A stretch of 43,053 nt of DNA from Gnetum montanum (Eukaryota; Streptophyta; Gnetopsida; Gnetales; Gnetaceae), in contig MNCI01000986.1 of NCBI GenBank assembly GCA_015680685.1, positions 30,177-73,229 on the forward strand. The letters run 5' to 3'. Position numbers and translations under genes: made by a program. This document shows, in pieces, positions 32,060 through 42,383 of the stretch. Each line of letters begins with the position of its first letter. Positions within the stretch are counted from its first letter, which is position 1. The notes beneath the pieces were generated by a model, which searched no databases, was not told the origin of the DNA, and was given only the letters and a program-made list of their open reading frames with translations.

Positions 32060-32855
32060 ATGGCACCAAAGGAAAAGCACACACAGGAAGCAGGACTATC
32101 CTAACCAAGGGAGAAATGATCTAGAACAGGAAGGGGTGAAGAACAGGCCCAAGAAGAACCATTGGCAACCCATGCCATATGTCCTCTCAGGGAAGATGTA
32201 GAGGTGGAATCTATCTGACAAATTCTAGAACCAGTTGTAGCAACAAAACACTCCCATTGGGACAATGCACCAACACAACAAGACAATCTTGAGGTGACCT
32301 TGATAGAAGCTTGCTTAAATTAGATTAAAATGTGGGAGGCCTATAAAATAGTGCTTCAGGAGTTAAAATTTGGCCCCTTTTTTGGAGCAAGCACCAAACG
32401 AAGTATAGGAACACCTCAAGGCCTCTCCCATGTGGCCAATCATCACTTCCATCAGGGAGTGGTACATGGAAGAGACATTCCTATTTTGGAATAATAGGCA
32501 AGCTAGATCAACAATAAAAATGAAGGACATCTTGATGTCTTACTCAGTGTAGGCCATTACACAAGTGCTTGGGTTACTTGAGATAGGGGAAAGTCTTGTT
32601 GAGATCCCAATGCATGTGGATCCTAGCATTAAGAAAGAAAGGATCCAACGGTGCTATGGTGTCAACTGTAAGGAGCTTGATGGGCTTACATTGATAGAGA
32701 AGATTCACTACAAGATTGCAACCTTTCACCTCAATCCCACAATGAGGCTAAGTAAAATCATTGCCTTCTCTACTCAAGCATGTGCTGCTATGAGTGGGGA
32801 GATTCCTTGTCAACCTTCTACATCTGATCTATCTAGAGATAGAGAAGCAATTTAA
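32060..32855 (+). pseudogene. Element C third ORF (accessory, env-like position)
   Basis: The ATG at 32060 opens with MAPKEKHTQEAG, then stops and a frame change occur. In the second frame, about 32390-32855 reads ASPMWPIITSIREWYMEETF, then MKDILMSYSV, an in-frame TAG near 32549, and the longest open part (32565-32855) with VLGLLEIGESLVEIPMHVD, RIQRCYGVNCKELDG and HLNPTMRLSKIIAFSTQACA. Location between pol and the 3' end matches the extra ORF of Athila elements, whose function is not settled. I see no signal peptide or membrane anchor here. The DNA is absent from D apart from the tail region. Confidence 0.5.
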
Positions 32856-33253
32856 AGAAAATGAACATGGAAGCAAGGCACTCCCCTTCCCATGCCTCAT
32901 CAAGAAACTTTGTTAAAGGGGAGGAATGGTTTGTTATAGCAATGATGTGGTCAGGTAGGTTTTAGCTACGAACTAGGTAGAAATAATAAAAGATAAGATG
33001 CCTGCAACAATTATCCAAGAAGAGGAGCAATGATCACCACCTCCACCTACCACTCAGACAACTATGCCAGACATCACTGCAACCACCCAATGGTTGCACA
33101 AATACAAAGAATGGATTTTGAGTGAACAAGAGCAATGAGTAGGCATAAGTGGTAGGGAGCCATCTATGTACAAACTAGTAATGAGTCATCTCAATGAGGT
33201 GGCCTAAAAAATTAGCTTGATGTATGGAGGTGGATTTATTTTCTTGATCCAAA
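32856..33253 (+). other. Element C sequence downstream of the third ORF
   Basis: It contains no further ORF. It ends CTTGATCCAAA directly before the LTR of D. CCAAA (33249-33253) is the candidate target duplication of D. No CATGGGGGTA tract is present, so C's true 3' end is not reached here. Confidence 0.55.
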
Positions 33254-33263
33254 TGATGAATTG

Positions 33264-33331
33264 CGATATCGCATCCACGATATCATGTTCGCGATATCGG
33301 ATCAACCATGCGATGTCGGATACTAGATATC
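33264..33331 (+). promoter_or_regulatory. Array of GATATC/GATGTC motifs in U3 of D
   Basis: Five copies of a 7-base motif (CGATATC three times, CGATGTC, AGATATC) start at 33264, 33278, 33292, 33311 and 33325, so the spacing is 14, 14, 19 and 14. The core GATATC is palindromic. The array lies immediately upstream of the TATA-like box, so a protein-binding role is plausible but inferred. Confidence 0.5.
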
Positions 33332-33479
33332 ACAACCTGCCTCCTTGCCTATAGATAAGAGGCGACGCCCTTGGTTTCTACATTAGAAAGTTAGTCCCTT
33401 AGCCAAACTCTTGCCATTTCTTCCCCCCAGAGTTAGAGTTATTTTTGCATGCTCATAGTAGGATTCATAGAGTGAACAG

Positions 33480-33543
33480 ATCTTTATTTGAGCATTGTGT
33501 GCCTGAGCACACTTTGTGTAAGGAAATAAAGATGAACTTTATG
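33480..33543 (+). promoter_or_regulatory. Predicted poly(A)-signal hairpin, 5' LTR of D
   Basis: ATCTTTATTT (33480-33489) pairs over ten bases with AAATAAAGAT (33534-33543). Inside the 44-base gap GTGTGC and GCACAC form a second perfect six-base stem with a four-base loop (CTGA). Confidence 0.6.
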
Positions 33544-34075
33544 ATAAACCTTGTAGCATACAGAATAGATTAATTACCATTAATCATTATTTAATGCTTT
33601 CCTAGTTAATTAATAATCTCTCTCACCTTACAACTCTCTTAGTTAAATACACTTAGTACGATTGCTTCGAGCATGCGTGTAGCTCTTGGTAGCCTAGTGA
33701 CGATTAGCATTTGGTAAGCCTAATAGCGTTGCACTAGTTCAAGATGTGTACGGCAAGTGGGAATGGATATTGGTGTTAGGATTAATTAGAACTTAGTTAA
33801 TGAATAGTTAAATTAGATTAGTTACTTAGTTATCTCTCTCCTCCTCCTTACTAGCGCAAGATATAAAACACATAAAAATAATAAAAATAATATGCCTCAA
33901 GCTTACTTAACCATACAACCGTGACATACAAGTCAGTTTGGGAAGACAATGATTAACTAGCCCATTATCATTCCACAAAGGCTCAAAGGCACTTAGTCCT
34001 TGGAATTCGACCGAATCGTGTGTGAAACACTCATATTCATATGGTTGAGCATAGGGGTACCTTGTTGCTCATCAT

Positions 34076-34093
34076 TGGCACCATTGCCAGGGA
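34076..34093 (+). promoter_or_regulatory. Primer binding site of element D (tRNA-Asp type)
   Basis: TGGCACCATTGCCAGGGA differs from the tRNA-Asp complement at three positions, each a G-to-A change at a CpG. It is the best-preserved PBS of the four. Confidence 0.88.
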
Positions 34094-34209
34094 CTTAGTT
34101 GTTTGTGCATTGAGTAGAACTTAGGAAATCATTCATATTGTTGGAACGAACCCTTAGGGTTGATTAAGAAAACAAAGATAATAGTATATTGCACACTGAA
34201 CAAGGCAAG

Positions 34210-36780
34210 ATGTCTTCTTCTTTGCACAAAAGCACTTCACCAGCTAGGACTAACACAAGAAGTAATCGGTGGTAGGATACACATGATGTTGATCTACCAA
34301 TCCCTCAACAGTTTCGTGTGGTATATATTCATCTCAATGAATATGCACCTGACTTCACCTTTATTCTTTACCAACATGAACAACTGCATTAGCATAACTT
34401 GGAAGGTAACATAGTGTTACCTCTCGACCGTTTAGTCCCAAGTATGCTTCTTCGTGTTCTCACACGAATAGGCATGGATTACTTACACGTAGAATACATT
34501 GTGCAGGACTATGATTTGAGAGACTATCATCCCACAAAGGCGTAATGTCAAAGGGACATGCAACAGGAGAGACACCATAAGTCCTTGAAGGGAAAATGGT
34601 CCAAGGATGCCCCCCACGTTTTAAGCAAAATTGAGAGTGACGAACCAGCCTCAGGTAGTCACCCACATAATGATGTTCCTCCCCTTGACTTTGGCCAAGG
34701 GGTTGTGTATCAGAACCTTCATTCTACTATTCACAACCCAGGTGTTGATACCAACAGACACAAAGTGTCCGAAAAAGGAACAAGGACACATGACAAAGGT
34801 GGTCATTCTGATCGCAATCATGATCGAGGTAGAGATCACTGAAGAGAAGGTAGTAGACACTGTCATGGTGGTGGTTCTCCTTCTTCTTCACCTTCATCGT
34901 CTCCTTCACCCTCTCCTTCAGTGTCTAGATGTAGCCATAGAGAAAAAAATTGTGAGGATAAGGGTAAACAAGTGGAATTCACAGATGAGATAGCCAAGAT
35001 AGAGGACGAGGGCACTCTAGGGAATCATGCCATAGAATAAGGGAGAGTAGGGAACCACGTAGGAACCATAGACGCTACGAAGGAGATGATCATGATGAAC
35101 CCCTACTCGCCACATGAAGCATGTTAGATATAACTAAGGTTGTGAGAGTTCAAACAAGGCACCAAAAATATAGTAGGATCAAGAGTTTAGACATGAATAA
35201 CATCCCATGATTTGAAGGGGGNCTATATTTTTGGTGCCTTGTTTGAACTCTCACAACCTTAGTTATATCTAACATGCTTCATGTTGCGAGTAGGGGTTCA
35301 TCATGATCATCTCCTTTGTAGCGTCTATGGTTCCTACGTGGTTCCCTACTCTCCCTTATTCTATGGCATGATTCCCTAGAGTGCCCTCGTCCTCTATCTT
35401 GGCTATCTCATCTGTGAATTCCACTTGTTTACCCTTATCCTCACAATTTTTTTCTCTATGGCTACATCTAGACACTGAAGGAGAGGGTGAAGGAGACGAT
35501 GAAGGTGAAGAAGAAGGAGAACCACCACCATGACAGTGTCTACTACCTTCTCTTCAGTGATCTCTACCTCGATCATGATTGCGATCAGAATGACCACNGG
35601 CGGGATTAGCTACGCCATCTCATAGATGGGCTTAGGCATGAAATGAGAAGAACCCTTGGGACTTCTGCCCAAGGAAGATTATCTGAGCTTAGGTTCCATC
35701 AAATTCATAGACTATTGGAGCAAGTTGCTAAGGAAGAAGGTGAGCTACGAAAGAGAGAGTGTATGGAAGAATATAACAGAGATCCTTCCCTCCGAAAGAA
35801 GGGAGTAAGATTTTGTGAGGATGAGGAAGAGTCACGACTTGAAGAGATGGTGAATAGGAAAACCTTGCCTATACAAAAGTTAGCATCAGAAGTATCGACA
35901 AATGTAGACCAAATGTGGGACTCCCTGGATAGTAGGTTTCAAACTATTCTCAAAGTAGTAGAGGAGTCTAGAGAGCGAGGTAGCGGTCATGAAAAAATGA
36001 AAAAGAGAGAAGAAGAAAACACATGTAACAGGGGTAAGGGTAAAGTTGCTATTATTGAAGAGGTTGTGGACTCAAATATAGATGATGATAGTGGATGTGA
36101 GATATGCCAATATGATCATCCTAAGGGATGTTGCCCTGTGATCTCACATTTGCAGGAGTTTGGGGTGTATGCACTTAATCCACTTTTAAACAAACAACAA
36201 ACATCCCGACGGTTACCTTATTCCCAAGGTAATCCAAGGCAATTCCACCAACCTTTAATGTATTCAAGTGGAACTCCACCACAACCAATTGAGCAGCATC
36301 AATAGTGGCAACACCCACAATCATGGGAAATGCCACCACCAAGGCAACGATATCCTTATTGGCAATCTAACCTGTATGGATACTACGTGCAACATCCAAT
36401 CTTTCCACGTGGCTTTGTTGGTCATGTTACTCCCCAACATCACTACCAAACCCACGAGTACTATAGGACTCCCTCTCCTAGGGGAAATATTTCATAAGTG
36501 TACCATCCTTCAAATTCAGCTGCATCTCTCCCACCAATAGCTCCATTACCACCTACTCCAGTAATGCAAGGTGAACTGCCTACTCAGCCACAACAACGTA
36601 ATGCCACAAGGGCTATTAATCCTCAACCTATTATTAATTCTAACAACGATATGAAGACAAGATCTTTCTTCAAAATCAACAGTCCAACCAAGCCTTTGCA
36701 ACCCCAAGTGGCTGAGTCTTTGGACGTCTCCATATCACATAAAGCTTTAGAGCCCCCTTCAAACTTAACACTACATTCAA
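34210..36780 (+). pseudogene. Element D gag
   Basis: The start is ATG at 34210 (MSSSLHKSTSPA). FRVVYIHLNEYAPDFTF and DRLVPSMLLRVLTRIG follow, with TAG codons at Trp positions. 34558-34842 is open with PLDFGQGVVYQNLHSTIHNP and ends Arg/His/Ser-rich. NIPxFEGG is reached at 35205, just before the N at 35222, and the main gag core is missing there. From 35643 a 220-codon open frame carries EYNRDPSLRKKGVRFCED, VNRKTLPIQKL, NVDQMWDSLDSRFQTILK and the knuckle at 36096-36134 (CEICQYDHPKGCC). SHLQEFGVYALNPLL and a Pro/Tyr/Gln-rich tail extend into the protease frame. Confidence 0.85.
35222..35598. other. N-bounded inverted duplicate, assembly artefact
   Basis: 35223-35597 (375 bases) is the reverse complement of 34799-35173 (375 bases) without gaps and with about two mismatches. 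Both ends are single Ns. The natural content between 35221 and 35599, the gag core seen in B and C, is absent. A redundant or alternate-haplotype contig was probably placed in the gap. Confidence 0.92.
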
Positions 36781-37290
36781 TGCATACGATCATGTTAACA
36801 CATGCTGTTACTAATTGGATCAAAGCTAGCCACCTTCCCAGGAAATTCTCTGATCCTGGGAGACCCCTGATATATCTACAAATTGCTGGGAATGAGCCAT
36901 GTAAAGCTCTTTTGGATTCAGGTTCCGGTGTCAACCTAATATCCCAAGCGATGTATAGGGCCTAGAACATACCCCCATTAAAAAGAGCAATATCCATTTA
37001 GAGTTGGCCGACCAGTCCATCATTGTTCCCTTGGGATTAGTGGAGGACATTGTTACTACTATTTGTGGATGGTCGTATCCAGTTGACTTCCTAGTAATTT
37101 AAGTGAATAACAGTAAGGGGGACTTCCCAATCATAATGGGAAGGGTATGGCTAAGAACTATCGATGCATGCCTAGGAATCTATGATCTTTCCCTAGAAAT
37201 ATCTAAGGAAAACACTTTCAGAAAGATTGAGAAGAAGAAGGTTCCATGCATCGCATACAGTGACATAGGGTGCAATTGTGTGCAGAGATC
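36781..37290 (+). pseudogene. Element D aspartic protease, active site intact
   Basis: The frame continues from gag (36498-36965). It shows HAVTNWIKASHLPRKFSDPG, IYLQIAGNEPCKALL and the catalytic DSG in LLDSGSGVNLISQ. A TAG at 36963 ends it where the family has Trp. Then KKSNIHLELADQS, VEDIVTTICGWSYPVDFLV and, from 37103, NNSKGDFPIIMGRVWLRT. KVPCIAYSDIGCNC ends the domain. Confidence 0.87.
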
Positions 37291-37412
37291 ATGGCTTGTG
37301 CAAAGTTTAACATTATCTACATGCAACCAGTGTGCACAAATGATCAGTAGCCACATGACAAGAAGACACCCAGTGACTGATAGTTGATCAAGAAAGTAGC
37401 TCACTTATATGC

Positions 37413-37637
37413 ATGGAACTAACTGAGGATTTGACTTATGCTTACATAGATAGCATAGACGCATTAGAGCAAGTCCACCACCAACTTCCCAACCCTAACT
37501 TAGAAAACATCAACTGGAAAAAGTTGGAAATTCCTAAGAAATTTAAACAAGAGCTAAAACCATTGCCCACCGGTATGAAATACACGTTCCTTAAGAATGG
37601 AAAATCGGCAATCATCAATGCAAAACTTGCTCTATAA
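37413..37637 (+). pseudogene. Element D protease-RT linker
   Basis: A 74-codon open stretch with IDALEQVHHQLPNPN, EIPKKFKQELKPLPTG, YTFLKNGKSAIINAKLAL. Relative to the other copies it has lost three residues between QE and LKPLP. Confidence 0.78.
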
Positions 37638-38570
37638 CAAAAAGAAAGTCTGCTAAAGGTAATAAACAAGTGGTCAAAAGCCTTTGCCTGGTCATATTTG
37701 GAATTAATTGGAATAGATCCTAGGGTATGCCAGCATAGGATTTACACCGACTCCTCCATGAAACCTCGAAAACAACCACAGAGGCGATTGAACCCAAAGT
37801 TGAAGCAAGTAGTAAAAGAAGAAATCGAACAGCTTCTAAAGGTTGGGTTCATATACCCCATTGTTGATAGCAAATGGGTTAGCCCCTTAGTAATCATGCC
37901 TAAAAAGGGAGGCAAATGGAGGGTGTGCATAGATTTTAGGCTACTAAATATGGAAACATTCAAGGATCACTTTCTGTTGCCATTTGTTGACCAAGTCTTA
38001 AACACAATCGTAGGGCATGCTATTATAGTTTTCTAGATGGATATAGCAGATACAAACAAATACAAATAGTCCCAGAAGACTAAGCCATAACTACATTCAC
38101 CAGTCCTTGGGGAATGTTTGCATACAAAAAAATCCTGTTTGGCTTATGCAATGCCCCTGCAATGTTTCAACGCTTAATTCTAAGCATATTCTAGCAGTAG
38201 ATAGGAAATGGTATGGAAGTCTTTATGGATGACTTCTCCACTTACGGAGCAAATTTTGATCAAGCCTTGGACCGATTAGAGCAAGTGCTTAAAAGATGTG
38301 TAGAAACTAATTTGAGGCTGAACTGGAAAAAAATCCATTTGATGGTCCAAGAAGGTGTAGTACTTGGGCATAAAATCTCACATGCAGGGATAGAGGTAAA
38401 CCTTGAGAAAATCAAAGTTATCCAAGGAATTACCCGTCAATCGGAAACTGTCAAAGACATTCGATCATTCCTTGGACACATTGGCTACTATAGGAGATTC
38501 ATAGAAAAATTTTTGAATATTACCAAACTATTGGTAGAGCTAACGAAAAAGGATGTACCCTTCGAGTAGA
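37638..38570 (+). pseudogene. Element D reverse transcriptase, catalytic MDD kept
   Basis: The first open part (37698-38036) has the Athila-like KPRKQPQRRLNPKLKQVV, EQLLKVGFIYPIVDSKWVSP, KKGGKWRVCIDFRLLN and PFVDQVLNTI. About 180 bases of broken frame follow. The second open part (38213-38569) opens with EVFMDDFSTYGANFDQ (MDD codons 38225-38233), then RCVETNLRLNWKKIHLMVQE, GVVLGHKISHAGIEV and SFLGHIGYYRRFIEKF. This is the fullest RT of the window. Confidence 0.9.
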
Positions 38571-39103
38571 CCAGGGAATGCGAACTAGCTTTCCAAACTC
38601 TGAAATAGAAGCTGGTAGAAACACCCATTCTACAAGCTCTTAACTGGTCCAAACTGTTCCATGTCATGACTAATGTGTCCAACTATGCCTTAGGAGCCGT
38701 ACTTACATAGTTAGATGACCAGAAACGTCCTTATTACATCCACTGTGCAAGTAAAAGTATAGCTAGTGCACAACTTAACTACACTACTACAGAAAAAGAA
38801 TTAATGGCTATAGTATTTGCACTAGAAAAATTTAGACACTATGTATTGGGGTACAATGTATTCATACACACAGATCATAGTGCAATCTGGTTCCTCATGA
38901 ATAAGCTAATGGTAAGCCCCCATATTATACGATGGCTGGTAATCCTACAAGAGTTTGATTTAACGAGGATCGATCGTAAAGGCACTGAGAATGTAGTTGC
39001 CAATCATTTATCTCGATTACGCTGGAACAGCAAAGAGGATGAGTATCCAATCTCTGATCACTTCCCTGATGAATTCCTCTTTGTCAGTGTAGTGAATAAC
39101 TAA
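38571..39103 (+). pseudogene. Element D RNase H
   Basis: The motifs ETPILQALNWSKLFH, NYALGAVL, PYYIHCASKSIASAQLNY and TTEKELMAIVFALEKF are readable across TAG and TAA codons. The 38804-39103 open part adds HYVLGYNVFIHTDHSAIWFL, IIRWLVILQEFDLTRIDRKG and ENVVANHLSRLRW. Confidence 0.88.
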
Positions 39104-40300
39104 TCACCCATGGAGACAAATTGGTACAGTAGCATTCTTACCTATCTCCTTACCCAACAAACACCACAAGAGCTAGACTTTAAGAAGAAACAACAGTTTC
39201 TTCACAGAGCCAAGTACTTTATGGAGATCAATGGACAACTTTACAAAGTACGTCCTGATAGCTTGGTTTGATGGTGTGCTCCCGATAGAGATCAACTGAG
39301 AGTTTTCCAAGATGCTCATGAGGGCCCTTGTGGGGGTCATTATGCTGGGAGACAAATGATTATCAAGATCCTTCTTATAGGGTATTATTAGCCTACCTTG
39401 TTCCAGGAAACCCATTAATTCATCCAATCTTGTGAGTGCTGTCAACATAATGGGGGAATGACTGCTAGAATGGAGGATCCGCAACAAGGGATTTAACCGT
39501 TAGAACCCTTCAACATTTAGGGAGTTTATTTCATGGGGCCCATTACACCAATGTCCAATGGAAAAGCTTACATCATAGTTGCCATAGAATACTTAACAAA
39601 ATGGGCTGAAGTAGCTGCCATTAAAGATTGCACATCATCTATAGTTGCACAGTTTGTTCAACAATAAGTCATCAATAGGTTTGGTGTGCCACGTGCACTT
39701 ATCTCAGACAATGGAACACACTTCATAGGTGCAACTTTTCGGAAGTTAATGCAACACTTAGGGGTTGAGTACAAATTGACTACACCATACCACCCCCAAG
39801 CAAACGGTCAAGTCGAGGTCACCAACAGGGAGATTACTAAGATACTGACTAGAACCATTAGCAAGTATAGGCGAGACTAGAGCACTAAACTGAATGATGC
39901 TCTTTGGGCATACCACTCCACATGGAAACTCCCTATAGGCTACTCTCTCTACGAGTTAGTGTATGGAAAACTTCCAACGCTTCTTATCCAAACTGAGCTT
40001 CGTACACTAGCCATGGCATGTGACCTCAACCTTGACCTTGATCTAGCACAAACAAAGGTTGATGTCTCTTAACTTGCTAGATGAGAACCGACTAGCTACC
40101 TTGTCATCTAATAAGTTGCATAAGGCATTTAATAAACAATGGCATGATCTGAAAATTAGGAAAGTTAAGTATCAGCTAGGAGATAAGGTTCTCTATTGGA
40201 ACCCCACACGTGTCACAACATACCAAATTTCAAACATTGTGGGAAGGACCTTACATTATCTATGCAGCTTTTACTTTAGGGGTCATGACCATTTATAAAC
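39104..40300 (+). pseudogene. Element D integrase, first catalytic Asp replaced
   Basis: The zinc region is complete: DAHEGPCGGHYAGRQM with both His and QSCECCQH with both Cys. In the core, AIEYLTKWAEV has Glu where the first Asp is expected (IDY). SDNGTHF and ANGQVEVTN keep the second Asp and the Glu. YHSTWKLPIGYSLYELVYGK lies in the C-terminal part, and 40059-40298 covers HDLKIRKVKYQLGDKVLYWN. Stops include TAG at LV*WC, YY*PT and QQ*VI. Confidence 0.87.
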
Positions 40301-42374
40301 CTGAGAGCTCAGATAAGAGACTGTTAGTCAACATGCAATAAACAAAACCTTTCCATGAGTTTAGGGTAGCCAGAACATATGCTACCTCTATAGGTGGGCA
40401 ACCTTGCTCATTATTTCGGATCTCCTCCTTCCAACTCAGTCATGGGGGAGATTGCCACCTCTACTAATCATTGAAGGCCCTCAGCTCTTTCTAAATTTTT
40501 GTTTTACACATTTTTGTTTTGCACATTTTTTTGCACATTTCTTTAATCTTTCTTATTTTTGTTTTTTTTACACCATCGTTCATATTTTTACCATTTCTTT
40601 GTGTGATTACTCTATTTTGTTCATCACCCAATAAGTGTTCATGATGGTGGCATGAATAATATCATAGTAATTGCTAATGTTTGGATTTTACCTTTGAAGT
40701 ATGATGTTGATATTAAGGTATGGTTCTTTTGATCAAACAGGCAATGAGTCCACATCATTCATGCATCCATAAAATCCTATGGTCTCCCTTGGCTTGGAAC
40801 TGTATAGTTCCTTTCTCTAATAAAACTATTAACGAATTGGTGGTTGGGTATTTCTCAAACTAAGGAAGGAATCAAATGATGAAAAGGGTATGACTTCAAG
40901 GGAATTCGATGCATTTGTGCTGGCTATTCTCTTGAGTGACTGGATGCTTTTTCCTTGGGGTTTTCACCATTCTGATCCTTCATCAAATCACCATAAGTTG
41001 AGTACATAAAAATAAGTCTTTGCATGGTGTGGTTCTCACGCAAAAAATAGAAAAAAAAAGTAAAAAAAAAATAGTGAGAATTCAAAGCACACCCCTTAGA
41101 CACAATAATGAACTTGGGCTACATGCATTGGGTATGGCACTGGAAAGACATGTTACCCATGCCTGAAGGTTCCCTCTAACTAAGGCCCTTTCTCACTTCC
41201 TGATTCTCCATCTCGCTCTCCTCAGAATGGTGGTGAATTTTTGTAGAGGCATTCTTGTTGCTTCAAGAGGATAGGTTGGTCAAATGTGTTGATGCAAGGT
41301 CACTGAATGTGGTTTGTTGAGCCTAGATTTGGAATGAGTTCTACTCGGTCACATTAATCATAAAACACACAAAGAACTTTACACAATCTTGTTCTTGGTT
41401 TCCATTCTATCCTCTCCTCTCCACCTTTCTTTTCCATTTTTCACCTCATTGCCAGTTTTATCATTAGTTTGTATCTTGGTTGATGCATTGTTCTTCCTGG
41501 GTAGGTTTTTGTGGGGGAATTTTTTAACTCTTGCTTCCAAATGACATTCCTAGAGCCTACAGAGTCTTTGGGTTGTGGGTTTGTTAGGGCATCAAGGGCA
41601 TGAGCATTCTTTGGGGAGGACCCACTGGCATTCCTTTTTGGTGCATTTGTTAACTTCTTTTCCTTGAACATTTCTTGCAATCAAAAATTTTTTGTTTCAT
41701 CCCCATCCATGACATCCATTTTATTGGTGTTGCCGTTGTTACTTTTTCTTCATCTTTCTTATTCCTTATCTTTTTCCATCCTATCGCTACCGGAGGTTCG
41801 CTCTTAGTCATGGGGGCCTAGGCAAAAACTTTTCAATTTTTCCTAACCCCTACACCTTAGGTAGTCACTAGTGTTAAAACTCCAGAATCAGTATCTACCA
41901 TAACCACAACTCAGCCAATGCACTTTACATCAAGGCAAGGTATCAACTACATTGTGATCTATCTACCTTGCTCGTTTGTGACTATGTTGTGTGTGTAGAT
42001 GGAGATCATACAACAATGGACTGGGCTTGGAGGAAACACTTAGGATGGAGTGAAACTAAAACATTTACGTAAGGAGCAAGATTGGTGGCGTGGCTATGGA
42101 TAAAAAATGGAAGGCGTAATCTTGGCATTGGCAACAACTGTCTTCTTTCTCTCTCTCTTTCTCTTCCAGTTGCCAAATAAGGTTGGATGTCATTTATGTA
42201 CAGTGTTCACTTTTGTGGTCATGAACACTAATGTTGTCATGTATTGTATTGTTGATCCGTTCACCTGGCACGTCGATTCTATCATGTCATTCCATCGTCA
42301 ATGGTCATTCAGTTAATAATCTCATACCTTCCCAATATTTTGTAAGGAACTCGAGGAAGAGTTTTCATTCAGTC
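40301..42374 (+). other. Element D post-pol region
   Basis: CATGGGGGAG lies at 40441-40450 after CTCCTTCCAACTCAGT, followed by TTTTTGTTTTACACA-like units (40490-40580) and ACACCATCGTT. AATTCAAAGCACACCCCTTAGA (~41080) and CTAACTAAGGCCC (~41175) match C. A second CATGGGGGCC lies at 41809-41818, then only ~560 bases remain to the polypurine tract; C has over 1.4 kb here. The third ORF is therefore mostly deleted; only its tail, similar to 3815-4149 in A, is visible at about 42100-42374. A 69-codon frame at 42107-42316 begins with a hydrophobic stretch (ILALATTVFFLSLFLFQL), but it is in a different frame from the homology with A. Confidence 0.65.
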
Positions 42375-42383
42375 ATGGGGGTA
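42375..42383 (+). promoter_or_regulatory. Polypurine tract of element D
   Basis: ATGGGGGTA directly precedes the TG of the 3' LTR, as in element A. Confidence 0.82.

Larger units (their letters stand above)
23006..33253 (+). mobile_element. Element C: Athila-type element, 3' end interrupted by D
   Basis: A plus-strand copy with a 5' LTR, PBS, gag, protease, linker, disordered RT, RNase H, integrase, post-pol region and a third ORF. It is followed without its own polypurine tract or 3' LTR by the 5' LTR of D at 33254. RT order is corrupted by assembly joins at 27334, 27411, 27541 and 28246, and a small inverted piece lies at 31106-31151. Integrase has Glu in place of the second catalytic Asp. 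Confidence 0.85.
33254..34074 (+). repeat. Element D 5' LTR, 821 bp
   Basis: It runs from TGATGAATTGCG to GCTCATCA. U3 begins with CGATATC at 33264, 33278 and 33292, CGATGTC at 33311 and AGATATC at 33325. The TATA box is altered to TATAGATA (33350-33357). AATAAA lies at 33535-33540. U5 has CTTGGTAGCCTAGT and TTTGGTAAGCCTAATAGC units. Confidence 0.9.

Noticed and set aside
35403-35597. Minus-strand ORF inside gag of D
   Set aside because: It repeats a shadow frame of 34799-35173 because the N-bounded contig is inverted.
42107-42316. Hydrophobic 69-codon frame as a possible envelope protein
   Set aside because: The frame does not match the frame conserved with element A, and the region is full of shifts. 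A single hydrophobic stretch is not enough to call an envelope.
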